Both the position numbers and the translations under genes were made by a program. The notes under the pieces are model-generated. The model was not told the origin of the DNA. It searched no databases and saw only the letters and a program-made list of their open reading frames with translations. Shown in pieces: positions 8,801 to 14,125 of a DNA stretch of 21,626 bases. The stretch is from a virus. Location of the stretch: positions 1 through 21,626 of IMG/VR virus record IMGVR_UViG_3300025093_000145. One strand, written 5' to 3'. The stretch's first letter is position 1; each line of letters starts with the position of its first letter.

Positions 8801-9147
8801 TCAAATAGGCTACCAATGCCCTCACCCAGCCCAGAGGCAAAACCTGCGGTCAATCCGCTAATCAAGCCGCGCTTGAGGTCTCCCGTGACAGCGGCGGTTC
8901 CTATCCCGGTGAGCGCCGCAGTGCCTATCGTGCCTAAACCCATCGCCCCGCCCAGTGCGCCAAACAACAAAGGCAAAAATGCCTCGGGCTGTCCGGTAAC
9001 AGGGTTGATCGTCAGACTGCCCGTAGGGGACAATGACGCGATCCCTGCAACTTCAACTGGGTTCATGTGAACCAGCATGGAGTCGCCATAACGCCCATAC
9101 TGCGCCATCTGGTCCATCATTGGCTTGGCTGGATATTGATTCATCAT
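5887..9147 (-). CDS. Large modular virion protein with Gly-Thr-Thr repeats, 1086 aa
   Basis: The start at ATG 9147 shares one base with the upstream stop (TAATG). Residues 56-115 form a Gly/Ala-rich hydrophobic, glycine-zipper-like stretch ([20 protein letters not shown]), followed by an Ala/Thr-rich linker. DFSMADIG occurs twice near residues 160-200. Residues 417-428 fit an EF-hand or dockerin-type calcium loop ([12 protein letters not shown]). Residues 692-736 are fifteen Gly-Thr-Thr triplets encoded by an almost perfect 9-bp minisatellite. The last 150 or so residues, containing [17 protein letters not shown] and [20 protein letters not shown], are a C-terminal module I recognise in large proteins of many marine phages. 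Probably an internal, ejected or tail-associated protein; its function is unknown. The GC-rich repeat could collapse in assemblies, so copy number is provisional. Confidence 0.85.
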   Translation of the reverse strand: MMNQYPAKPMMDQMAQYGRYGDSMLVHMNPVEVAGIASLSPTGSLTINPVTGQPEAFLPLLFGALGGAMGLGTIGTAALTGIGTAAVTGDLKRGLISGLTAGFASGLGEGIGSLFESGAETTTTLADAATTGADVATGATDAATAGLDASTAIAQEAPGVDFSMADIGAPEMMPGFVPNTPPSQIDFSMADIGAGEVTPEMSKALSQVAPTARTPNMSDAVFGRAEDIAQAGMQRLGGTGQFVAASTGQSMLEQMDVQEDFERAQRARMEEAEKKRGESYADLQSGYRAAQPGLMGGASPYRSMMSRRTAGYALPGMYAAEGGQMPSMRRGGAVTGEDYYRSIFEALKAAGNQAVANMTFEEFKAAFFPNAGSGGTGGTGGSQSSLYEQRIQALMDRGMTREQAIANQNYAIEQGYDLNDDGIVTDNEFIRARPPQVTPTEEEAAALARARRGALGEYDQGLLEDYYNRYEQARQERESLMPREEQIDLVDMGVFNPATFGYLGQGLSGIDPVGIQAGLRGKYAVRAPTDYRYGFEPEFQSFQDDPLAPYIPTRVFRPTKLGVDADQVGAPFDPILDREDYLTQLREYYRTLASYGLGQEPPADEPPPEEPEVPDSDVGEEPPDVVPGESPHVGWYWDAPIGQAGGRWVRLYGGQTVSANYTTRRGTDMPTSPPEWVADLPGDTATPPSSDGTTGTTGTTGTTGTTGTTGTTGTTGTTGTTGTTGTTGTTGTTGTTGGGEGGVDPVQAALDYRPAIGEYARAPQYKDIDPLLHSRRSRISDLREFLHGSRQDVSMEDFMSALQQAEGRYGQGMTYDPARGLFSNISEAELARYREAQGMPFGINPDQMTDTEQIRAKMMGNRKLMGGQEVTIGDRMYFLDNGNIASYQFRMPEGESPTFRKEGGITDIPDEAKSAPRPKRDDAVALRTPLGEVRAPAGGIAEVDNQFSATPSEEEIMILAQAVLGRTEDADAIVSAFTKKYGNEVFAMVRDMILKSVVPQAQTEGMIDGNGSGMDDAVPGMIGDQQPVAVSPGEFIVPADVVSGLGDGSSDAGADELYAMMDRVRKSRGGNGDQPPAIDARRSMPA
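6940..7074 (-). repeat. 9-bp minisatellite, about 15 copies, encoding (Gly-Thr-Thr)15
   Basis: The unit on the coding strand is GGAACCACA. From 7074 to 6943 it repeats without a single mismatch (14 full copies plus six bases). The final Thr codon, at 6942-6940, is the synonymous ACT. Because the unit is a multiple of three, gain or loss of copies keeps the reading frame. The perfect identity, including third codon positions, points to recent expansion by slippage. Confidence 0.95.
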
Positions 9148-9476
9148 TAGCTGGTCTCTACCCCAAATAAACTGAAGCTCATGCCCGTTGCGCTGGCATA
9201 AACCTTGACTACATCATTTTGCCCCAAAGTCAGGCCCAGCACCGCAGATAGGGTATCTGCCGCTGATACTGACTTGTCATAGTAAATAAACTGCTTGTCA
9301 TCGGCGCTGGCGTCGTTGACGTGTATGCTGACTCTGACACTGATCGCACCGCCCGTCCTGTTGCACATAACAAGTGAGCTACAAGTGGTCTGCGTTAAAT
9401 CCGGAACCGTGTACAAAACAGTTGTGGTTGTGGCGGCGGCATCGACCTGACCCAGCACCTTCGTGGAGTCAGCCAT
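9147..9476 (-). CDS. Small conserved virion protein, 109 aa
   Basis: The protein begins MADSTKVLGQVDAAATTTTV and consists of predicted beta strands (VLYTVPDLTQTTCSSLVMCN, GAISVRVSIHV, VVKVYASATGMSFSLFGVE). I recognise this as a small structural-protein family common in marine phages; its exact position in the particle is not known to me. I chose ATG 9476, which overlaps the upstream TGA within ATGGCTGA. A GTG at 9485 would add three residues (MRP) and fits the family less well. The gene shares one base with the following large gene (TAATG), suggesting translational coupling. Confidence 0.8.
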   Translation of the reverse strand: MADSTKVLGQVDAAATTTTVLYTVPDLTQTTCSSLVMCNRTGGAISVRVSIHVNDASADDKQFIYYDKSVSAADTLSAVLGLTLGQNDVVKVYASATGMSFSLFGVETS

Positions 9477-9663
9477 TGGACGCACCCATCAGCAAAAACT
9501 GAAATCGCCTCAGGGCTAAAGAGGACGGCTTGCTGGTCTTGTTAGTGTTGCCGTCAACCTTGGCCTCAAGGTCTTGGAATGAGTTCTCAATCGTCCTTCT
9601 TGTAATCTGCTCGTTATTCGCCTCGTACTCCTGCGAGGCTACAGGCAAGGGTCTTGTCGGCAT
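9469..9663 (-). CDS. Small conserved phage protein with helical core, 64 aa
   Basis: The start at 9663 shares one base with the stop of the gp10-like gene (TAATG). The sequence MPTRPLPVASQEYEANNEQI followed by TRRTIENSFQDLEAKVD and ending SLALRRFQFLLMGASNG matches a short protein recurring immediately after the gp10-like gene in related marine phages. The central part should form an amphipathic helix or short coiled coil. Its constant placement suggests a tail or neck component or assembly factor; no catalytic motif is present. It overlaps the next gene by 8 bases. Confidence 0.8.
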   Translation of the reverse strand: MPTRPLPVASQEYEANNEQITRRTIENSFQDLEAKVDGNTNKTSKPSSLALRRFQFLLMGASNG

Positions 9664-11516
9664 TATCTTCTCCCGTCTGTCCTGATGCCAAAGCGCAGAT
9701 CACCAAGCGACCAGCCGTACCCAGATCCAGTAGACTCAATTCTAACGATCTGTTCCCGCGCCCTTGCCCGAACATGGGACTGGCTCGTTGAGTTGGTCAC
9801 TGTTGCTGTGGATAGGGTCGAAGCGGTCTCCAAGGGGAAGTTCCTGCCCTTCAGTGTTATGTCAATGCTGGCAGTAGACTGACTACCGGTAAAGGTGAAG
9901 TCGGGAATAATTCGATTCACCATCATGAATGATTCGCCGTCCCCAATCCCCAAGTCCCCAGACTCAACATAAGCCGTGATCGGAGAGCCGTCCCCGTCGT
10001 AGCCAATCTCCTGAGTGTAGAGATAGTTTAAGAGGGGGCTGTCTATGTCGTTTGTTGTTGCGATAGGGTACTCTTTCGTGGCGGTAGGGATGTAAGCGCC
10101 CCTATCTAACGTGCCAACCGCCCATAAGTTTTCTAGGTAATTAAACGACACATAGTTAGTCGTTTCGGTGTTGCCCTCGCCAACAGGATAAAACCAAGTT
10201 ACTTCTGAGTAGTCAGCATTAGTGGTGGCGAACACCTTGTAAATCTGGTCTTTATTTAGGTTGTCAAAAACGTACCTGTGCACCGAGCATGGCAGTCTTT
10301 GGACCGCGCCCCTATAAACATAGAAGCCGCCGGGGTCCATAAAATACAGCGAGTCAGCCGCCACCACCCCGGCTCGCGGCGATGCAAACCTTGTATTCTC
10401 AGCAACCGGCGTAAACGAAAATATAAACGGGGCGCCAACAAAGCGCATAGACACTAGGCCGAGGTCCGTGCTGATAATAATCTCTTGCCTAGTCTTGATC
10501 GCCCCAACAATCTGAGTCCCGACAGAAAGCACCTGCCCCCCAGCGCTGTTGGTTGCTGTGGGAGTCCAATCTGCCGCGTTTTCCTGATCCGACCAGCGAA
10601 CTAGCAATGGGTCGAGAGTACCGCTTCCGATCCCGTTTGCGCCAAAGCAAATCACATGGCGGTCAATATCAGAAACCATGACTTGCAGGGACGCGACAGG
10701 GGTATTACTTGCACCCGCTAAGGCGCTGAGCGCAACCGCTCTCGCGCTCGTTCCGGTGGACTTATCCCAGTAATAAACGCCCCCCGCTCTGGGATTGAAA
10801 ATCAAATCATCCCCGAACGCATCTTGGCTGTACAGCCTGAGCTGATTGGAGGCGCTTATGGATGATGAAGATCCCCAAGCGCCACTGCTCCATGCTCCCA
10901 CGCCCCAGCCCGTTGACCGGACATAAGCGTTCAACCCCGTGTTGATTTGGTACGCCGCAGTGACTGCTCCGCCGCCGTTACCGGTATCGCTTGCATTTGC
11001 CGTCACCACGCTCCCGCCGGTATCCAGTGCAGTGATGGTGTAGGTGTCTGCGGTTAGAACGGCGTCAATCTGGTATTCTTGATTTAGCACGTCGGCAGTG
11101 ATATTGCCGCCCAAGCTGACAGCGCCAGAAAACGTCACAAAGTCGTCTGTTTCCGCTCCGTGGGACGTGTCAGTAATAGTAATTGTGGATGAGCCATTGA
11201 CAGCGGCAAAAGTCGCGGTATTTGTCGTGGTTGCGCGAATCGGCGTGATATCGCTCGCCGCTCCGCCAGTCTCCACATAAAACTTCAGGTTGGTGCCAAT
11301 GCCCAAGAAGGTCTGGCCATCCTGAGAACCCCAGTCCATCAAAGATCGGCACACGCCTTTTATCGCCGCCGCGATGTATTTTTCCCAACCCCCGATCTTT
11401 TCGACGCGACCCTTACGAAACCTGATCTTGTCGGAATCAAACCAGCCGGAGTCCGCTGTGTACTGAGTGCCTTCCTTGTCAATGCCGGGGTTAAATGCAA
11501 TCTTAGACAGCGCCAC
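9663..11516 (-). CDS. Virion stabilisation / tail-hub protein, P22 gp10-like, 617 aa
   Basis: Translation starts at GTG 11516, preceded by the Shine-Dalgarno GAGGTG five bases upstream. The N-terminus (FNPGIDKEGTQYTADSGWFD, then SDKIRFRKGRVEKIGGWEKY) is the characteristic opening of the phage DNA-stabilisation family related to P22 gp10, a tail-hub protein that plugs the portal channel. The body is rich in beta strands with repeated blade-like segments (for example VARHVICFGANG-type strands, LGLVSMRFVGAPFIFSFTPV, DSLYFMDPGGFYVYRGAVQR), compatible with a beta-propeller. The C-terminal part around residue 555-617 contains IDITLKGRNFPLETASTLST and ends in a compact LGDLRFGIRTDGRR motif. Family assignment is from recognition and not profile-tested. 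A non-homologous beta-propeller tail protein is the alternative. Confidence 0.8.
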   Translation of the reverse strand: MALSKIAFNPGIDKEGTQYTADSGWFDSDKIRFRKGRVEKIGGWEKYIAAAIKGVCRSLMDWGSQDGQTFLGIGTNLKFYVETGGAASDITPIRATTTNTATFAAVNGSSTITITDTSHGAETDDFVTFSGAVSLGGNITADVLNQEYQIDAVLTADTYTITALDTGGSVVTANASDTGNGGGAVTAAYQINTGLNAYVRSTGWGVGAWSSGAWGSSSSISASNQLRLYSQDAFGDDLIFNPRAGGVYYWDKSTGTSARAVALSALAGASNTPVASLQVMVSDIDRHVICFGANGIGSGTLDPLLVRWSDQENAADWTPTATNSAGGQVLSVGTQIVGAIKTRQEIIISTDLGLVSMRFVGAPFIFSFTPVAENTRFASPRAGVVAADSLYFMDPGGFYVYRGAVQRLPCSVHRYVFDNLNKDQIYKVFATTNADYSEVTWFYPVGEGNTETTNYVSFNYLENLWAVGTLDRGAYIPTATKEYPIATTNDIDSPLLNYLYTQEIGYDGDGSPITAYVESGDLGIGDGESFMMVNRIIPDFTFTGSQSTASIDITLKGRNFPLETASTLSTATVTNSTSQSHVRARAREQIVRIESTGSGYGWSLGDLRFGIRTDGRR

Positions 11517-11528
11517 GATTACACCTCG

Positions 11529-11882
11529 CTAATAAGACCAAATGGTTGGGTATGGGCGCTCATAGTCCCAGTCCAAATGTATAAAGCGCCCCTCACCACG
11601 CTGATTCACTCCGATTCGTGGGCACCCATGCGCTATAGCGGCCTCAATTAACTTGTAGGCGTCACCTCTGCTAACTCCAATATCAACCGCCTTTCCAGTG
11701 CAGTGCGCCCCCGGCTGTTGCTTCTTGGCCTCTATCGGATGGTCTACACAGCGGTATCCGCTGGTTACAGGCATAGGCCCAAATTCCCGTCGAATTGCGT
11801 TAAGTATTTTGAGGACGCCCTCATCAAACTTGTACTTGCCGCAATGCTGGCAAGCCAACTCTTCTTCAGAGAAATAACTCAT
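11529..11882 (-). CDS. Peptidase M15 endolysin, 117 aa
   Basis: The protein is a compact zinc peptidase of the M15 (D-Ala-D-Ala carboxypeptidase-like, PF08291-type) family that cleaves cell-wall peptide cross-links. Visible signatures are the N-terminal CQHC at residues 11-14, the core TSGYRC at 40-45, HCTGKAVDIG with zinc ligands His60 and Asp67, and the terminal RFIHLDWD with ligand His102. The length is normal for single-domain phage M15 endolysins. There is no signal peptide, so release through the neighbouring holin is expected. The ATG overlaps the holin's TGA (ATGA), placing endolysin last in the lysis cassette. Confidence 0.92.
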   Translation of the reverse strand: MSYFSEEELACQHCGKYKFDEGVLKILNAIRREFGPMPVTSGYRCVDHPIEAKKQQPGAHCTGKAVDIGVSRGDAYKLIEAAIAHGCPRIGVNQRGEGRFIHLDWDYERPYPTIWSY

Positions 11883-12277
11883 TTTTCTCTCTGCACCCCT
11901 TTGGACTTTTCGTATGTACGCATTGCGCCAAGCCCGAGCATTCCCATCAGAACAGGCATCATCGTCTGCAAGTCAACTAGCGGCACTTCAATATCAGATC
12001 CATTAAGGCGAAGAATAAGATTACCGACAGGAGCAACGAGAAAGTTGCAAGCCATCCCCATAACGCAAACCCAGCCAACAGCCGGTCTCCAGCCTGCGAC
12101 AAAAAGGCTCTTATGCGCGGCCTCTGTTTGATTAACCGCCAGTTGCGCCTTGGAGATTTCGTGAGCGTGTCGCTCAGACATGGTGGCGATTTCATGGGCA
12201 AGCCTATTACGCTCATCTGCATCAGGAATGAATTTATCCAGCAGGGCAGATACGGGGCCAACTAAAAGATCAATCAT
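11879..12277 (-). CDS. Holin of the 3TM (GTA-holin) superfamily, 132 aa
   Basis: The protein has a soluble helical N-terminus (residues 1-50, rich in charged residues), then AGWRPAVGWVCVMGMACNFL, a signature I associate with the GTA_holin_3TM family, followed by hydrophobic segments about residues 56-90 and 103-121 and a short basic tail. Holins form the inner-membrane lesions that time lysis and free the endolysin. The ATG at 12277 lies inside the end of the small lipoprotein gene, and the stop overlaps the M15 peptidase start, so all three should be translationally coupled. Confidence 0.88.
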   Translation of the reverse strand: MIDLLVGPVSALLDKFIPDADERNRLAHEIATMSERHAHEISKAQLAVNQTEAAHKSLFVAGWRPAVGWVCVMGMACNFLVAPVGNLILRLNGSDIEVPLVDLQTMMPVLMGMLGLGAMRTYEKSKGVQREK

Positions 12278-12359
12278 GGGGCCATTGCCATTGTGGATCG
12301 TTGCTTGTGACTACTGTGCAGGAAGTCAGCAACAGTAAGCTAAAAAATATCGCCTTCAC
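12270..12359 (-). CDS. Tiny lipoprotein, candidate outer-membrane spanin (Rz1-like), 29 aa
   Basis: The GTG at 12359 overlaps the TGA of the upstream gene as GTGA, and the frame runs 29 codons to a TGA at 12272-12270 that overlaps the holin start by 8 bases. The product begins MKAIFFSLLLLTSC: a basic residue, a hydrophobic core and a lipobox L-T-S-C with Cys14 as the lipidated residue. The mature peptide would be only 16 residues, ending DPQWQWPHD. Position in the lysis cassette, just after a one-TM coiled-coil protein, is where Rz/Rz1 pairs occur. The mature chain is shorter than usual o-spanins, so it could instead be a lipid-anchored accessory. A weak AAGG lies upstream. Confidence 0.7.
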   Translation of the reverse strand: MKAIFFSLLLLTSCTVVTSNDPQWQWPHD

Positions 12360-12586
12360 TTATCTGCCTTGCGATCTAGCTTTTCTTCAATCGCATCCAG
12401 CTTGTCAAATAGCCTTTGCATATCAGACTTCCATTCTTCCCGCTTGAGGTATTCCCCAGCGACAGAGACTTCTAGCTTGCCAACCTGCTCATCTAAATGC
12501 TTCACGGCATCCCACATCCCTTTTAGCAGTAAGGCATACGCCCCTGCGGCAATGGAAATAATCGTGTTAATTAACGCCTGATCCAT
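12356..12586 (-). CDS. Membrane-anchored coiled-coil lysis-cassette protein, 76 aa
   Basis: The sequence MDQALINTIISIAAGAYALL gives one N-terminal membrane helix (about residues 3-24). It is followed by a long charged helix with heptad character (VKHLDEQVGKLEVS, then MQRLFDKLDAIEEKLDRKADK). I recognise this small protein family from many marine and other podoviruses, usually beside holin and endolysin genes. I chose ATG 12586, which forms TAATG with the upstream stop; an in-frame ATG at 12595 would add three residues. The topology would suit either an i-spanin partner for the following lipoprotein or a holin-like/accessory protein. Its 50-residue soluble part is short for a spanin that crosses the periplasm. 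Confidence 0.8.
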   Translation of the reverse strand: MDQALINTIISIAAGAYALLLKGMWDAVKHLDEQVGKLEVSVAGEYLKREEWKSDMQRLFDKLDAIEEKLDRKADK

Positions 12587-12765
12587 TATCTCCATACTTC
12601 ATGCCACGCTTGTTTAACGGCCTTCTTTGCCTTCTTGTACCGTATTTTGATATCTACCCGAACGGTATAGAGAAAACCATCAACACGGGTAATAGCAGTG
12701 CGGATATCACTCCTAACACCAGCAATGACTCGATTAACTTCATCTTTGAATGATTCACGATCCAT
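12586..12765 (-). CDS. Small basic hypothetical protein, 59 aa
   Basis: From ATG 12765 the protein reads MDRESFKDEVNRVIAGVRSD, then a helical region ending in the very basic IRYKKAKKAVKQAWHEVWR. A GGGAAG Shine-Dalgarno-like stretch lies seven bases before this start, and the overlap with the upstream gene is then 11 bases. Longer in-frame starts exist at ATG 12780 and GTG 12879. The longest would overlap the secreted-protein gene by 125 bases and has no ribosome-binding site. I do not recognise the family. The amphipathic basic C-terminus might bind membrane or nucleic acid, but that is speculation. Confidence 0.6.
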   Translation of the reverse strand: MDRESFKDEVNRVIAGVRSDIRTAITRVDGFLYTVRVDIKIRYKKAKKAVKQAWHEVWR

Positions 12766-13201
12766 CCCAAGGCTTCCCATTGTTACAGCGATCTTGCCAC
12801 TCAAACTCTTCGAACGTAGGAATTCCAGTAGGCTCATACCAATCACAAATATTGTACTCACCGTCGCTGTTTGTATCACAATGGCGTTGCCACGTTACCA
12901 TATTAAAAGTTAGCCCTTCGGACCAAGGGATGTAGCTTTCGCACCATTCGTGACTACCAACAGCGCCTACCGCACCCGTTTCAACAGGCACATGGTCGCG
13001 CTTAGTCGTTGGCAAAATTTGTGTCAGCTTAATGTCGCCCCTGCTGTACTGCTTCAGGTAATACAGCTTAGAGTAATTGCTGACATACACCTTCTCGTTT
13101 TCGCTCAAGGTGTACTGCAAGCCGTCATCAAACAAAATTACTGTCTGCGCCGATGCCAGCATTGTTGCGCCAGCCGCAATACTTGCGATCCACTGTTTCA
13201 T
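12755..13201 (-). CDS. Secreted cysteine-containing protein with calcium-loop-like motif, 148 aa
   Basis: The N-terminus MKQWIASIAAGATMLASAQT is a typical Sec signal peptide with an A-S-A cleavage site after residue 18. The mature part has four cysteines (87, 108, 119, 139), enough for two disulfides. Residues 109-120 (DTNSDGEYNICD) follow the D-x-N-x-D-G spacing of dockerin/EF-hand or Excalibur-type calcium loops. A second cysteine-bounded segment runs from there to RCNNGKPWDGS. The start overlaps the upstream stop (ATGA). I have a vague memory of related small secreted proteins in marine phages but cannot name a family. Periplasmic or envelope localisation beside the lysis genes suggests a host-envelope or superinfection role; this is inference. 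Confidence 0.8.
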   Translation of the reverse strand: MKQWIASIAAGATMLASAQTVILFDDGLQYTLSENEKVYVSNYSKLYYLKQYSRGDIKLTQILPTTKRDHVPVETGAVGAVGSHEWCESYIPWSEGLTFNMVTWQRHCDTNSDGEYNICDWYEPTGIPTFEEFEWQDRCNNGKPWDGS

Positions 13202-13668
13202 AATGCCCCCTGTATGACTGATACAGTCCCGAAAACGATTGCCCCGCAGACTAACGCGGCTATAACTACAAGAGTGGTATCCATAATTAGTCTTTGCTTC
13301 CTGCGTTGTTTATAAATTGCCCGCTCCCGCTTCGCCTTGATCTCCCTTCGGAGCATTATCATTTCTTGATATGTTTCGACTCCGTAAGCCCAGACAATCA
13401 ATTCTCTGATCTGCTTTTCCTGCTCCTCCAGCTTTTTCTTGGCTATGACGCTATTCAGCGCCTGTTGCTCTACCGTCTGCCCATCAAATAGCTTTTTAAA
13501 GACCCCCGGACTCTCGGCCTCCTTCTCTGCTTGTTTGATATCTGCCGCGAACGAATACCAAGCGCCCAGCTTTTGAGCTACAGCCTCAATCTCTGCCCCT
13601 TTGTTTACTAATGTTTGGATGCCCTTGAACGTAGTCGAGGCCATCGCTATAAGGGACAGCGGATCCAT
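13198..13668 (-). CDS. Conserved phage protein, coiled coil with C-terminal membrane helix, 156 aa
   Basis: The opening MDPLSLIAMASTTFKGIQTL is a form I recognise from a protein family widespread in marine podoviruses and myoviruses. The middle (residues about 55-125) is a highly charged helix rich in Glu, Lys and Arg. The C-terminus, residues 129-153 (TTLVVIAALVCGAIVFGTVS), is a single membrane helix, so the soluble part should face the cytoplasm. Start and previous stop share a base (TAATG); the stop overlaps the next start by four bases (ATGA). The role is unknown; its place before the lysis genes suggests a membrane-associated late function. Confidence 0.82.
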   Translation of the reverse strand: MDPLSLIAMASTTFKGIQTLVNKGAEIEAVAQKLGAWYSFAADIKQAEKEAESPGVFKKLFDGQTVEQQALNSVIAKKKLEEQEKQIRELIVWAYGVETYQEMIMLRREIKAKRERAIYKQRRKQRLIMDTTLVVIAALVCGAIVFGTVSVIQGAL

Positions 13669-13817
13669 TAATCATCGCTTTCTTCTGGCTCGACCTGACC
13701 TTCAGCCTGCTCTTTGATCTTAACAATCAAGGGCCATGCGCCCGTCTTGGTGGGCAAATCGCCCAATACGCCAAGGATTGCGTTTACTTCTTCTACACTC
13801 AACTCTAGGTTAATCAC
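13668..13817 (-). CDS. Small conserved phage protein starting with GTG, 49 aa
   Basis: The start GTG 13817 is preceded by AAGGAG seven bases upstream and overlaps the previous gene's TGA as GTGA. The product begins MINLELSVEEVNAILGVLGD, then LPTKTGAWPLIVKIKEQAEG, and ends in an acidic tail. This matches a family I recognise in very many marine phages (usually about 45-60 residues, with 'LTLDEVNxILxxLGxLP' at the start), where it generally sits right behind the DUF7936-like gene, as here. It should form two helices. No function is known to me. The stop shares one base with the next start (TAATG). Confidence 0.88.
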   Translation of the reverse strand: MINLELSVEEVNAILGVLGDLPTKTGAWPLIVKIKEQAEGQVEPEESDD

Positions 13818-14122
13818 CAAGGAACTCCTTCTCCGCGAGTGGGATTAGCTTCCTCTGCAATCTGTGCATCAATACCCGCTTCAATAGAGGACACTTGCTC
13901 GTCACCCAGAGCCGCCTTAGCCCAGCCAACAGCTATCTCTTCGGTAATGTCAGCCCATTCAACAAACGACTCTCCGGGTGGCTCAAGGCCAACAGTGCCG
14001 TATGAAGAACCAGAGTTATCTCCGTCAGTCTTTGATACACGCCAGTGTACGGTGTTGACTACGTTGGTGTGTCCGTCTTGTGACACGGTGTAGTCCATTG
14101 CTGATACAGTCCAGTTAAACAT
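13814..14122 (-). CDS. DUF7936-like small phage protein, 102 aa
   Basis: The protein has an N-terminal beta-rich half (MFNWTVSAMDYTVSQDGHTN, VHWRVSKTDGDNSGSSYGTV) and a helical second half (DITEEIAVGWAKAALGDEQV, IEAGIDAQIAEEANPTRGEG), ending in VPW. This layout, including the terminal '(G)VPW', is what I recall for the DUF7936 family found in many phage tail-fibre regions. It sits 3 bases after the tail fibre stop and is coupled to the 49-residue gene. A tail-associated or fibre-assembly role is a guess from position only. Confidence 0.82.
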   Translation of the reverse strand: MFNWTVSAMDYTVSQDGHTNVVNTVHWRVSKTDGDNSGSSYGTVGLEPPGESFVEWADITEEIAVGWAKAALGDEQVSSIEAGIDAQIAEEANPTRGEGVPW

Positions 14123-14125
14123 AGT

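Noticed and set aside
12586-12879. 97-residue version of the small basic gene, with a hydrophobic N-terminus
   Set aside because: The GTG start has no ribosome-binding site and the extension would overlap the conserved cysteine-rich end of the secreted-protein gene by 125 bases; the start at 12765 fits better.
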